Made by a program: the position numbers and the translations under genes. The notes beneath the pieces were generated by a model. The model was not told the DNA's origin. It searched no databases and worked only from the letters and a program-made list of their open reading frames with translations. A stretch of 64,000 bases of DNA from Bacteroidia bacterium (GTDB taxonomy: Bacteria > Bacteroidota > Bacteroidia > Cytophagales > Cyclobacteriaceae), in assembly GCA_030432655.1 (NCBI GenBank), contig JAUILA010000007.1:62001-126000 (forward strand), written 5' to 3'. Shown piece by piece: positions 8,588-17,141 of the stretch. Every line of letters begins with the position of its first letter. The first letter of the stretch is position 1.

Positions 8588-9763
8588 TCAATTGGCCAGC
8601 GCCAGCCCGCATTTCTGCCGCATCAGGCTTTCAATAAAGTAATAATCGGCATAGCTGAGCGGCACATCGACCTCACTTCCAGCCGGCAAATGACCTACAC
8701 AATGTTCAATGATGAAGTTTCCATTGGTACCCGGCTCAGCCATATAACCTGATTCAAGGCTGTTCAGAATTTCATCCGCTGTGGCGGCGTAATTCTTTTC
8801 AGGAAGGTATCGATCCAGTTCCAATAAAGCAGACGCCAATATGGCCGCAGCTGAGGCGTCCCTCGGGGCATCTGCCGGCGCATTAAAATCCCAGACCGGA
8901 ACCTTATCCGCCGGCAGGTTCGGATGGTTAAGCACAAATTCCGCAATTTTTCCCGCCTGTTCCAGGTAGACTGAATCTCCGGTTTCCCGAAAGGTGACCG
9001 TATACCCATAAAGTCCCCATACCTGGCCACGCGCCCAGGCTGAATCATCCGCCAGGCCCTGGGCGGTTTTCTTCTCCTGCACCTCTCCGGTCTCAGGATT
9101 GTAGTTCAGTACGTGCCACGAACTGTTATCCTCCCGAAAGTGATTTTCGATGGTGGTATTGGCATGCGTTACGGCAATATCATAAAATGAACTGTCTCCC
9201 GTGTGTTTCGTCGCCCAGAAGAGGAGCTCCAGGTTCATCATATTGTCAATAATAACCAGGAAATCTTCCGGATCGGAGTCCCACGACCGGATACAGCCTG
9301 TGACGGGCGAAAATCGGGTCGACAAAGATTTGGCGCTGTTGAGGAGAATTTCATCGTATTCCGCCGAGGGAGCCAACCTGTTGGCATTCCCGTATGGACA
9401 ATACATCATAAAACCAAGGTCATGAGTGGCTGTGTTATATTGTTCCTTTTTCAGACTGTCCATCACCACCATCGCCTCGTCCCAGAAAACGGAATCACCG
9501 GTATTTTCAAAAAGATAAATAAGCGAACCCGGATAGAAGCCGCTGCACCACCAGCCTGATCCGCTGGTTATCAATTCGCCGTTTTCAAACGATCTGGGGA
9601 ATTCCCCGGGGCTTACGTTCTCCATCATGCCCTTATACTGTACAGCTGCCAGCTCCAGCGGCTCCACGGAGGCGGAATCGATGGATTCCGAAGATTGTTC
9701 TGACGGACTCGTCTGGCAGGCCATCATCATCACCATCAGTAATAGTGAAAGAAATTTTGTCAT
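8588..9763 (-). CDS. GH88-type unsaturated glucuronyl hydrolase lipoprotein
   Basis: A 391-residue (alpha/alpha)6-barrel hydrolase predicted to remove the unsaturated uronic acid left by polysaccharide lyases, by hydrating the 4,5 double bond. The signal peptide ends in MMACQ, a lipobox. GH88-like motifs are SGSGWWCSGFYPGSLIYL, HDLGFMMYCPYGN and IDNMMNLELLFWA, which hold the two conserved Asp residues, and WARGQVWGLYGYTVTF. It is followed by the GH31 gene, suggesting a small glycan-scavenging unit. No polysaccharide lyase, SusC or SusD gene is in the window. Confidence 0.9.
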   Translation of the reverse strand: MTKFLSLLLMVMMMACQTSPSEQSSESIDSASVEPLELAAVQYKGMMENVSPGEFPRSFENGELITSGSGWWCSGFYPGSLIYLFENTGDSVFWDEAMVVMDSLKKEQYNTATHDLGFMMYCPYGNANRLAPSAEYDEILLNSAKSLSTRFSPVTGCIRSWDSDPEDFLVIIDNMMNLELLFWATKHTGDSSFYDIAVTHANTTIENHFREDNSSWHVLNYNPETGEVQEKKTAQGLADDSAWARGQVWGLYGYTVTFRETGDSVYLEQAGKIAEFVLNHPNLPADKVPVWDFNAPADAPRDASAAAILASALLELDRYLPEKNYAATADEILNSLESGYMAEPGTNGNFIIEHCVGHLPAGSEVDVPLSYADYYFIESLMRQKCGLALAN

Positions 9764-9826
9764 AAATGCGTACGGTTCGTGATCAGGCGGTCAATATAGT
9801 GAATATTTAAATTGAACCTGTAATGA

Positions 9827-10315
9827 TCACGAAATCCGGTACTCCATCTGTGTATTGCACCGGGCATATGGAGTATCGCAGCCTGTGATTTCAGTAAACC
9901 CAAGCCGTTTATACAATCTAAGCGCCGAATCCAGGATCGTATTGGTTTCAAGGTAAATACGACGGGCGCCCTTGTCCTTCGCCGCCTGAAGAACCGCCTT
10001 TCCAAGAGACTCCCCAACCCCACGGCCTCTGACCCCCGGATCCACCGCCATCTTGGCCAGTTCAAAATCAAATTCCGTATCAGGTCCGTGCCAGGGAACA
10101 AGAGCACACACACCCACCGGCGTGTCATTCTCCAGTGCCACCTTGATCGCCCCTCCCCTGTTCAGGATATACCCATCCGGGTCATTCAGCATTTTCCGGT
10201 CGGGCTCTTCCATCGTGAAGAACTGGTTTATCCAGGCTTCGTTTAAGGATTTAAAGAATGGGGCATGGACAGGCTGATAATCCACTATTCGGATGGTTGT
10301 TGTTAAATTATTCAT
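9827..10315 (-). CDS. GNAT-family N-acetyltransferase
   Basis: A 162-residue acetyl-CoA-dependent acyltransferase. The acetyl-CoA-binding motif A is seen as VDPGVRGRGVGESLGKAVLQAA, with the R-G-x-G-x-[GS] loop, preceded by strand KMAVD and followed by IYLETNTILDSALRLYKRLGF (motif B). The substrate is unknown. It is the last of five closely spaced small genes on the minus strand (12200 to 9827), 51 bp after the DUF4287 gene, and is followed 63 bp later by the GH88 gene. Confidence 0.92.
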   Translation of the reverse strand: MNNLTTTIRIVDYQPVHAPFFKSLNEAWINQFFTMEEPDRKMLNDPDGYILNRGGAIKVALENDTPVGVCALVPWHGPDTEFDFELAKMAVDPGVRGRGVGESLGKAVLQAAKDKGARRIYLETNTILDSALRLYKRLGFTEITGCDTPYARCNTQMEYRIS

Positions 10316-10366
10316 GACCTTGAATTTTGTTAATTGTAATGACCCTGACCTGAGTGAGTAAATAGC

Positions 10367-10903
10367 TTACTCTTTTGAGGATTGCCTGTACGCTTCTTTT
10401 AAAACGCCGGCGAGGTCCTCGTCCACTTCATCGGGTGAAGTAAGGATCACGCGGTTGGTACACATCGTTCCGAACGGCCCTGAATCCAGGATCCGGTCGT
10501 TCTCCGGAGCGTCATCAAACTTAAGTCCCAGGTCAATTCTTGTTTTAGTACTTGGCTGAATCAGCGCAAACTGTCGTGCTGCCCGAAGTGACACATTGGC
10601 TTTCTTTGGCACCACCTCAACATCGCTGCCGAATTGCTCTACAATTCCCAGAAGTTTGTCATAAACCTGCTTCAGCTGCTCCTTGCCCTTGTACTGAGTA
10701 GATATAAGATCGGAATCATCGATCGAACCGGCATCTGTTTCGCGCGTTTTCAGCGCCACAAAATTGGCGTAGCCGTGGGTAAATCCGTGTTTTTCCTTAA
10801 GGTATTTCACCATCTCGCCGTGCTTTTGAAATCCCTTCGGCTTTACAATGTCAATCCACTCCTGGAGTGATTTCCCGGTTTTTTCTTTAAGACCTTCTTC
10901 CAT
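10367..10903 (-). CDS. DUF4287 + DUF5655 protein
   Basis: A 178-residue cytoplasmic protein with two recognisable small domains: an N-terminal DUF4287 segment (residues 1-55, TGKSLQEWIDIVKPKGFQKH, HGFTHGYANFVAL) and a C-terminal DUF5655 segment (about 70-175, containing KKANVSLRAARQFALIQPS and DLGLKF). The function of both is unknown; DUF5655 resembles small DNA- or nucleic-acid-associated domains by context only. It has no signal peptide or membrane segment. It starts 10 nt after the ABM monooxygenase gene. Confidence 0.85.
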   Translation of the reverse strand: MEEGLKEKTGKSLQEWIDIVKPKGFQKHGEMVKYLKEKHGFTHGYANFVALKTRETDAGSIDDSDLISTQYKGKEQLKQVYDKLLGIVEQFGSDVEVVPKKANVSLRAARQFALIQPSTKTRIDLGLKFDDAPENDRILDSGPFGTMCTNRVILTSPDEVDEDLAGVLKEAYRQSSKE

Positions 10904-10913
10904 GTTGTTATTG

Positions 10914-11231
10914 TTAGTTTATGTTAATTCCTTTTCCGCCGAGAATCTCGAGCGCCTGTCCGCCGGTTGGTTTGCCCTCCAGCATGGGCATCGCTTGCGA
11001 GATCAGCTGAGGCACCCCTTCCATCGCCAGTGAGGCATCATGGTCTTCCTTCGAATCCCACACCTCGGTGACATAAATATCATCCGGACGATCAGGATCC
11101 CGGCTGACGAGGTATAGGTGACAGGTGATTGCATCATTCATAATCTGCGAAGCCTTTATCAGTATTTCAGCCAGCGAATCCCCATTCCCTTCCTTTGCCC
11201 GCAGGCATCCGTGTAATCCATATTTACTCAT
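10914..11231 (-). CDS. Antibiotic biosynthesis monooxygenase (ABM) domain protein
   Basis: A 105-residue dimeric ferredoxin-like fold protein of the ABM/quinol monooxygenase family. The pattern LRAKEGNGDSLAEILIKAS ... CHLYLVSRDPDRPDDIYVTEVWDSKEDHDASL matches the two beta-alpha-beta halves. Such enzymes oxidise small aromatic compounds without a metal or cofactor, or act as stress-related quinone oxidases; the substrate here is unknown. It is 6 nt downstream of the TfoX-like gene, in the same minus-strand run. Confidence 0.85.
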   Translation of the reverse strand: MSKYGLHGCLRAKEGNGDSLAEILIKASQIMNDAITCHLYLVSRDPDRPDDIYVTEVWDSKEDHDASLAMEGVPQLISQAMPMLEGKPTGGQALEILGGKGININ

Positions 11232-11237
11232 TTTGTT

Positions 11238-11561
11238 CTATTTAGGTTGCAGGGTCATAACATAATTATAGCTCTCATTGAGCAGCGAAGTGAGTTTCTG
11301 CGGATCGTCCCACAGCGATTCAGGCATCAGCACATAGCCCTTCATAACCGCGCCATAGGAAGTGAAATAATCAGTTCCCAACTCCTGAATATACTTTTCC
11401 TGCGTCTCTTTTGAAAACCTTATCCCCAGCTCACCATTCTTATTCAACTGGGAAAACATATAGCCATTGGCCGAAGTATACAACATGGATTTCCCCTTCA
11501 ACTCAAATCGCTCGCATCCTGACACTAATTTCCGGTACATCTCAATTTTATCGCGGGGCAT
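11238..11561 (-). CDS. TfoX/Sxy N-terminal domain protein
   Basis: A 107-residue protein resembling the isolated N-terminal TfoX domain (KSMLYTSANGYMFSQLNKNGELGIRF). In gammaproteobacteria the full TfoX protein promotes competence, but short stand-alone homologues in other phyla have no established role. ATG 11561 (MPRDKIEMYRK) was chosen; an in-frame TTG at 11585 would extend it by eight residues. It lies 36 nt downstream of the YdeI-like gene. Confidence 0.8.
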   Translation of the reverse strand: MPRDKIEMYRKLVSGCERFELKGKSMLYTSANGYMFSQLNKNGELGIRFSKETQEKYIQELGTDYFTSYGAVMKGYVLMPESLWDDPQKLTSLLNESYNYVMTLQPK

Positions 11562-11597
11562 TACACAATGACCTATATGCTTCAATTTACAATATTT

Positions 11598-12200
11598 TCA
11601 GGACCTGCGCTTTGGCTGACGGTAATGGTTGGCGCGCAGGTTCTGCCTCGCTTTCTGCACCGTTTCTTCAATACGCTTCTGACGGGTGGCTTCTCGTTTC
11701 GCATTATGCAGCCACTCAAGAATAATTTTTTTGGACGATGGAGGGAATTTTTCCCAGTTCTCCTTCGCTTCAGGTACTTCGTCAAGGGCATTCTGCAGAT
11801 CGTCCGGTACGATCAGCGCTTCCACGTCATTAAGTGCATCCCATGTCCCTGATTTTTTCGCTTCCTGTACCATTTTCATTCCTGCCGGCATCATCTTTTC
11901 CGCCGCAATCAGCTTTTCCACTTTCCTTTTATTGATCCGGCTCCAGTTGCTCCCCGGTTTTCTCCGCGAGAAAAACCGGTAGGAACTTTGATGGTCCCTT
12001 TTCTTCGGAACACTGTCGATCCAGCCGAAACATAACGCCTCATCCACCGCCTCATCATAAGTGATACTGGCCACATTGCTGGATTTGTGAAAAAATATTA
12101 GCCAAACATTCTCCTCTCTCTGGTGATTTTTTAATAACCAGTCACGCCACGCTGCTGCAGATGCCGCTTGTATTGCCGGAGAATATTCTTCAGGGGTCAT
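11598..12200 (-). CDS. YdeI/OmpD-associated family protein
   Basis: A 200-residue soluble protein. The N-terminal YdeI-like segment carries AWRDWLLKNHQREENVWLIFFHKSS, ITYDEAVDEALCFGWIDS and RFFSRRKPGSNWSRINK. The C-terminal OmpD-associated helical segment carries VPEAKENWEKFPPSSKKIILEWLHNAKREATRQKRIEE, whose parts match the family. Members have been linked to antimicrobial-peptide or bacteriocin tolerance, but the mechanism is unknown. First gene of the five-gene minus-strand cluster, with a short basic tail (QPKRRS). Confidence 0.9.
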   Translation of the reverse strand: MTPEEYSPAIQAASAAAWRDWLLKNHQREENVWLIFFHKSSNVASITYDEAVDEALCFGWIDSVPKKRDHQSSYRFFSRRKPGSNWSRINKRKVEKLIAAEKMMPAGMKMVQEAKKSGTWDALNDVEALIVPDDLQNALDEVPEAKENWEKFPPSSKKIILEWLHNAKREATRQKRIEETVQKARQNLRANHYRQPKRRS

Positions 12201-12279
12201 ACTTAAATTTCGTAATTATTGATGGACCGCCAAAACCACAAAACCGCCTTCTGAACCACCTCTTTCCCAAAATTGTTGT

Positions 12280-12293
12280 GTAACAAGTGTTAC
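12280..12293. promoter_or_regulatory. Palindrome upstream of thioredoxin gene, candidate operator
   Basis: GTAACAAGTGTTAC is a perfect inverted repeat (GTAACA / TGTTAC, 2-nt spacer). It sits 51 bp before the thioredoxin ATG and 22 bp before a TATCTTTA box (12316-12323) that resembles the Bacteroidota -7 element. I see no good -33 element at the right distance, so the promoter itself may depend on an activator bound here. Confidence 0.4.
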
Positions 12294-12344
12294 AGGCGGC
12301 TACATTAACCTTACCTATCTTTACATCTCACAAATTGAAACGAC

Positions 12345-12710
12345 ATGGCAACAGAAAAACTCACAACGCAGAAATTCAAAGACGAAATTTTTGATTATAC
12401 AAAGGAGAAAGAGTGGAATTATAAAGGGGAAAAGCCCGCGATCATTGACTTTTATGCCGATTGGTGCGGACCCTGTAAAATGGTGGCGCCCATCCTGGAA
12501 GAGTTGAGTGAAGAACATCCTGAGATCATAATTTATAAGGTGGATACCGAAGTGGAACAGGAGCTTTCGGCGGTGTTCCAGATAAGGAGCATTCCCAGCA
12601 TTCTGTTTATCCCGACGGACAACAGACAGCCAATGATGCAACCCGGGGCCATTCCAAAGCATGCGCTGGAAGAAATAATCAATAAGGAACTTCTGAGCTC
12701 TGCCTCATAA
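12345..12710 (+). CDS. Thioredoxin
   Basis: A 121-residue cytoplasmic thiol-disulfide oxidoreductase. The active site WCGPCK lies at residues 40-45, with both redox cysteines (41 and 44) present. The cis-proline is in RSIPSILFI, and FYADWCGPCKMVAPILEEL is the full thioredoxin signature. There is no signal peptide. A slightly longer N-terminus (about 25 residues before the first core strand) distinguishes it from minimal thioredoxins. It is monocistronic, with a palindrome and a TATCTTTA box upstream and a strong terminator downstream. Confidence 0.96.
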   Translation: MATEKLTTQKFKDEIFDYTKEKEWNYKGEKPAIIDFYADWCGPCKMVAPILEELSEEHPEIIIYKVDTEVEQELSAVFQIRSIPSILFIPTDNRQPMMQPGAIPKHALEEIINKELLSSAS

Positions 12711-12734
12711 TAAAACTGTTTTACCAATTCTCTG

Positions 12735-12764
12735 AAACCGCGTCCGGATAGATGCGGTTTTTTT
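12735..12764 (+). terminator. Rho-independent terminator after thioredoxin
   Basis: Stem AAACCGC / GCGGTTT with a 12-nt loop, followed directly by further T residues (seven T in total). It lies 25 bp past the thioredoxin stop codon. Confidence 0.85.
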
Positions 12765-12849
12765 ATGACCTCTTTTTCTGAGCTTGCCATAACAAGGCTG
12801 CCGCAAAATTTTTATATTGATCGTTTCTCAGTTTCGGGAGAAGCACCAC

Positions 12850-13785
12850 ATGAAAAAGATCCTTCAACAGCTACGCAGCCACCTGAAGATGACTGGTTCA
12901 CCCAGACTGTTCATCCTTCTGTTTCTGATCATGGCGGTATCACTGGCATTCAACTACGCCCTGGATTTTGAAGATCAATACCTGGATACACTGCCGCCGG
13001 TTGGACGGTGGCTGGGGCTTATGACGTTTCATATAGTTCCCTACCTGGCCATTTGCCTGGTGATCCTTCCTCAGACGCGGGAGAATGCCTGGTGGCGGCA
13101 AACGGGTTTCTGGTTGCGCTTGTTCCTTGGCTTTGGGGTGCTGGCGGCCGACCGTGCATTGCACATCCAGGATTTCCTGACAGAATTGACCGCCTGGGAC
13201 GCATATTACCTGGCGAGGGTTCTGGGGAGGCTGGTCAGCCTGGCAACCATGGTACTGCCCCTGGCTATCATTTATTTGATGTTTGACCGGGACCAGCCAA
13301 ATCGTTTCTACGGACTGGTGGTGAAGCAGTTTGATCCGCGCCCCTACCTGCTGTTGCTTGGTTTTGCTGCCCTCGCCATCCTGATTGGCGGTGCATTCCG
13401 GGACATCCAGGAGCATTATCCCAGGTACCTGGAGGTAGGCGGACCGCGATTCACCGACCGCCATGACCTTCCGGGCTGGCTCAATGTGCTGTTGTATGAG
13501 GCTGCCTACGGGGTGGATTTTATATCAGTCGAAATGTTCTTTCGCGGGTTTCTGATTTTTGCATTCTCCCGTTACCTCGGCCCCTGGGTTATTTACCCCA
13601 TGATCGCCACGTATTGTTTTCTGCATTTCGGAAAGCCGCTGACCGAATCCGTCAGCTCGCTGGTGGGCGGATATATTCTTGGTGTAATCGCCATCAATGC
13701 CCGTACGATCTGGGGCGGCGTGATGCTGCATGTCGGACTGGCCTGGTTGATGGAGCTTGTGGGGTATGTGTATCGAGTATTTTAA
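12850..13785 (+). CDS. CPBP-family intramembrane protease-like protein
   Basis: A 311-residue multi-pass membrane protein of the CAAX-protease/bacteriocin-processing (CPBP) family. The C-terminal half holds the family core: SVEMFFRGFLIFAF (usual EExxxRG), YCFLHFGKP (His) and GGVMLHVGLAW (His). The first Glu of the usual EE pair is Val here, so proteolytic activity is uncertain. About eight hydrophobic segments are visible. ATG 12850 is preceded by a GGGAG stretch and was preferred over an upstream TTG. The substrate is unknown. No bacteriocin or lipoprotein partner lies next to it. Confidence 0.88.
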   Translation: MKKILQQLRSHLKMTGSPRLFILLFLIMAVSLAFNYALDFEDQYLDTLPPVGRWLGLMTFHIVPYLAICLVILPQTRENAWWRQTGFWLRLFLGFGVLAADRALHIQDFLTELTAWDAYYLARVLGRLVSLATMVLPLAIIYLMFDRDQPNRFYGLVVKQFDPRPYLLLLGFAALAILIGGAFRDIQEHYPRYLEVGGPRFTDRHDLPGWLNVLLYEAAYGVDFISVEMFFRGFLIFAFSRYLGPWVIYPMIATYCFLHFGKPLTESVSSLVGGYILGVIAINARTIWGGVMLHVGLAWLMELVGYVYRVF

Positions 13786-13986
13786 GCAACTGCTTTCAGC
13801 GCCATTAATTTGAGTAGTAACCAACTTTACCGGTCGGGCTGGTTGATAAAAAGATTCGCTCTGGAAAGGCCTCCAGATCCACGATTAACTACGCAGATCC
13901 AGATGCCTCCCAAACCCCGCTTCGGGGCCAGCCGTTTCCCCTTCAGAACCATTTACTCAACCTGTGAGGAAAACTGGCCAGTAGGT

Positions 13987-14643
13987 TCAATTTAACATGA
14001 CTTCGAACGGACCTTGACTGCTACTTGCCTGATTATGGCCGAAATACCACTCACCTTTGTAGACCGGCTGCACACCGTTTTCTAAAGTCCCTTTTAAGGA
14101 AACCAGGTTGCCGGATTCATCATAGGTATAATTCACCTCTATAGTTGACTCATTTCGGGTCCAGGTACCTGTAAAAGTTGAACCTAGCCAACTTCCGGTT
14201 AAATTCCCGTCCGGATAAAATTCTAATTCAAATGGACCCGTTCCGGCACTTACGGTTAGTGTTCCTGTGAAAAGCCCTTGTAACGGATTACTTAAGGTAA
14301 AGTTTACTATAATTTGCCCGGCACTATTGGCGACTACAACTTCCACATTATATATGCCAAGAGGCAAGTCTTTTGTCCAGCTCAATACCCCTGTAGTGGT
14401 ATTTACACTTAAACCTGTAACCGGTGTGGCTATACTTAAGCTTCCCTGATTACCATTCCAGTTAATTTCAGGTGCTAGGGAATTTCCCGCTTGAAAAAAC
14501 GTCGCATTCAATGTTGTTTCTGAATAAGTTACCGAAGGTGGTTGTACCGGATCGTCATCGTCGTCCAGCAGACCACAAGAAGCAACCAATAAAAGCGATA
14601 CTATCAGGAAAACACTTTTTGATTTGATAATTACTGAATTCAT
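13987..14643 (-). CDS. Lipoprotein with putative Ig-like domain
   Basis: A 218-residue exported lipoprotein: signal peptide followed by LLVASCGLL, then an acidic stretch DDDDDP typical of outer-membrane lipoproteins in this phylum. Residues 35-120 resemble a cadherin/He_PIG-type Ig fold (GLSVNTTTGVLSWTKDLPLGIYNVEVVVANSAG). The C-terminal half is a beta-rich domain with repeated G-T-W motifs (GSWLGSTFTGTWTRNES). No enzyme motif is seen. It is the last of three exported-protein genes downstream of the ECF sigma/kinase pair on the same strand. A second ATG at 14655 would add four residues. Confidence 0.8.
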   Translation of the reverse strand: MNSVIIKSKSVFLIVSLLLVASCGLLDDDDDPVQPPSVTYSETTLNATFFQAGNSLAPEINWNGNQGSLSIATPVTGLSVNTTTGVLSWTKDLPLGIYNVEVVVANSAGQIIVNFTLSNPLQGLFTGTLTVSAGTGPFELEFYPDGNLTGSWLGSTFTGTWTRNESTIEVNYTYDESGNLVSLKGTLENGVQPVYKGEWYFGHNQASSSQGPFEVMLN

Positions 14644-14683
14644 GATTTCGTTCATTAAATATTACTCAATGGGCTGGTCCGAC

Positions 14684-15457
14684 TCACTCTTTGATATACT
14701 CAACAGTGGACTGGTCCTTATCCCGGTATACATAGAAGTTCCCGTCACTGTCGAATACAACTTCACCTGCCAACTCCGGATCGTCCGTGACAAACCCAAA
14801 ATGTTTTTGCCCTGCTATTTCCGATCCACCGGTCACTTCGATGTCAGTGGTTAATCCATCATCGTTAATCCGCAATGTTTTTTTACCATCGATAATGAGC
14901 AACACAACCACCCCAATGGACGCAACCTTTTCTACATTATTATCCGCTGAAATAATGACCTTATGATCGAAAGGATGCAGGCCTGTCCATTCATCCACTT
15001 CAATTGTGCTGACGCTATTGACCACCAAGGGTGCTGTCTTCGGTTTTAATTTGGGATCCGGTGGTGAAGTGGTGTATTGGATAGCGTAATCTCCTGGGTT
15101 AACCAACACTAACGAATCTTTGGAAATACGCAGGATAGGAAATTCTGCTTTTTCTTCCTTGTCCTCGATTTTAAGCGTGGCCCGGATACTATTGGTCTCC
15201 TCCAGGTACTCCCAGGTGCCATCGAATTCCATGTTCATTCTCCCGTTGATCAGATGCATAGATCCATCTTTATTAAACGTCCAGGTCTCTTTTCGCTCGG
15301 TTGGATTCATATTTGTCCCATCGGGCTGACCGATGTAATGGGCATACCATGTCGTAGTCAGAGCTTCGGTAACTTCCGTTGCATCCTGCGAAAAACCATT
15401 GTGGTTGCTTAGCAAAAATGCTGTGATCATTAATAATGTATAAATTGTTTGTCTCAT
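14684..15457 (-). CDS. Exported lipocalin-like protein
   Basis: A 257-residue protein with signal peptide MRQTIYTLLMITAFLLSNHNGFSQ (cleavage after about residue 24). Residues 25-130 resemble the lipocalin-like beta-barrel seen in Bacteroidota exoproteins (TTWYAHYIG, KETWTFNKDGSMHL, GTWEYLEETNSI, LRISKDSLVLV). The rest is an unrecognised beta-rich segment. No catalytic residues are recognised. It is part of a run of three exported-protein genes following the ECF sigma/kinase operon. Confidence 0.78.
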   Translation of the reverse strand: MRQTIYTLLMITAFLLSNHNGFSQDATEVTEALTTTWYAHYIGQPDGTNMNPTERKETWTFNKDGSMHLINGRMNMEFDGTWEYLEETNSIRATLKIEDKEEKAEFPILRISKDSLVLVNPGDYAIQYTTSPPDPKLKPKTAPLVVNSVSTIEVDEWTGLHPFDHKVIISADNNVEKVASIGVVVLLIIDGKKTLRINDDGLTTDIEVTGGSEIAGQKHFGFVTDDPELAGEVVFDSDGNFYVYRDKDQSTVEYIKE

Positions 15458-15556
15458 AATTTCAGATTGGTTAATGATGAATGTGATGCCGGCCCGGTTG
15501 AAGCAGGCTGCCGTAACAGCCCGCTTCTGACAACCGGAGCCAACAATCCTTAATGA

Positions 15557-17017
15557 TCAGTCCTGCCGGATATCACCGGATGGGTTATTACTGAAGGTAT
15601 TTCCACTTTCGTTCAAAACGGCATTTCCGGAACGTGTCCAGATACCATATGTCTGACTATTTGTTATGGAAGAATTAGTCAGGGTAAGCTGAGAACCAGG
15701 GCTGCTGCCAAACATGTAGATATTTGCACCTCGTCCGGCATCATTTCCGCCATTATTAATAACGGCCTGATTGATCAGGTTTACAGGGGTATTGGATCCC
15801 TGTATTTCAATGCCGAACCATGCACCGGCCCCATCCACCATACCATCAAATACAATTTGCTCCGATGCTGTTCCATCCGCGATAATGGCACCATCTGAAG
15901 TGACCCAAAGCCTTTTCCCGGTATCGAACAGACAAGTTACACCTGGGGCAAATGTCACTTCCGCCCTGAGTTCCGCACTGCTCAGAAAATGATATGGAAT
16001 GGCTTGTACGGGAATTGTTCCTGCATTATCAAACCGTGCATTGGTGTTTCCTGCAGATGCCACCTCTATGGCCTGAATCCCGTTTCCTGTATACACAGAA
16101 TTCTGATCCAGCATATAGATATTCTCCGCACCCAGGTGCAATGGTGCACTGGCGTTATCTGTAAAGGTATTGCTTTCAAACAGGTCTATGAGCGCATTAT
16201 TGCCATCTGAGAATATTCCATAGCCGTCGGATTGACTTATGAGTGTATTGGAAATACTTAAACGTGCGGGCACATTACTCTGCAAATGGATGGCTGTTTT
16301 TGCTGATACAAATGTGTCGGTACTTCCCGCGTGCAGGATTTGCACATGGTCTAACTTATTCTGCGTGTTGCTCGAAGCAATGGAGATCGCCCGCCAGTAT
16401 CCAGCCACCATCTCGCGGCCTCTTAAGATTATCGGCTCGCTTTCCGTTCCTTCCGCATGCAAAAACGCATTATTGCCGCTAAACCATAAGCGCACATCCG
16501 TACCGTTCTCAATTACCACACCCGGCGCCAGTGTTACCCCTGCGGTAGCATCAAGTGAGGACAGTGCATAATAATCCGGAATTGCAGGATCTTCAAACAA
16601 GTTCGGATAGCTCGTATCCGTCGTAATAGACGTGGGCAGCAATCCGCCGATATAAAGGATGATAACATCGGAAACGGTACCACCATTTTGATCATCCACC
16701 TGAATGGTAATTTCGTAAAGCCCTGCAATATCCGTATTGAAACTCGCATTGGTATTGCTGGAATTGGTCAATGCAGGATTGGATCCGTCCGGAGAGGTTG
16801 TAATGTCCCAGATAATATTGAGGGCATCACCATCCGGGTCCGAAGCAATAATGGATACATCACTTACAGATCCCGTGATCCCGATAATATCATCCCCCAC
16901 ATCCAGTGTGGGTGGATTGTTTACAGCAGTATCAGGATCATCTTCTGAACAGGAGGATAAATAAAACCCTGCCAGAATTAGTACGCAGGGTAGCATGTTT
17001 TTGATTAGATTTTTCAT
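15557..17017 (-). CDS. Lipoprotein with PKD-like domain and right-handed beta-helix
   Basis: A 486-residue exported protein. The signal peptide ends LSSCSEDD, a lipobox with acidic residues. Residues 35-130 are a PKD/Ig-like domain (NNPPTLDVGDDIIGITGSV, IIWDITTSPDGS, GLYEITIQVDDQNGG). Residues 150-480 have repeated short strands with I-x-N-x-x-I patterns (ISNTLISQSDGYGIFS, ALIDLFESNTFTDNASAPL, LTNSSITNSQTYGIWT) indicating a right-handed parallel beta-helix. It could bind or cleave surface polysaccharide, but no active site is evident. It follows the kinase gene after 124 bp, which suggests it belongs to the sigma/kinase locus. Confidence 0.82.
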   Translation of the reverse strand: MKNLIKNMLPCVLILAGFYLSSCSEDDPDTAVNNPPTLDVGDDIIGITGSVSDVSIIASDPDGDALNIIWDITTSPDGSNPALTNSSNTNASFNTDIAGLYEITIQVDDQNGGTVSDVIILYIGGLLPTSITTDTSYPNLFEDPAIPDYYALSSLDATAGVTLAPGVVIENGTDVRLWFSGNNAFLHAEGTESEPIILRGREMVAGYWRAISIASSNTQNKLDHVQILHAGSTDTFVSAKTAIHLQSNVPARLSISNTLISQSDGYGIFSDGNNALIDLFESNTFTDNASAPLHLGAENIYMLDQNSVYTGNGIQAIEVASAGNTNARFDNAGTIPVQAIPYHFLSSAELRAEVTFAPGVTCLFDTGKRLWVTSDGAIIADGTASEQIVFDGMVDGAGAWFGIEIQGSNTPVNLINQAVINNGGNDAGRGANIYMFGSSPGSQLTLTNSSITNSQTYGIWTRSGNAVLNESGNTFSNNPSGDIRQD

Positions 17018-17141
17018 AATAAAGCGTGGTTTGGTTTACTTCTACACACACGCTTTTTATGAAAAGTGGCTCAGGAAGAACTAAAAAACTTCAATAAAAA
17101 GAATTAAACTGGTTGTGGAATGTTTGATTTATGTATAGGAA

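Noticed and set aside
13786-13986. A small gene or RNA in the gap after the CPBP gene
   Set aside because: Only short weak hairpins (such as CCCCG-CTT-CGGGG) are seen, with no start signal or conserved pattern.
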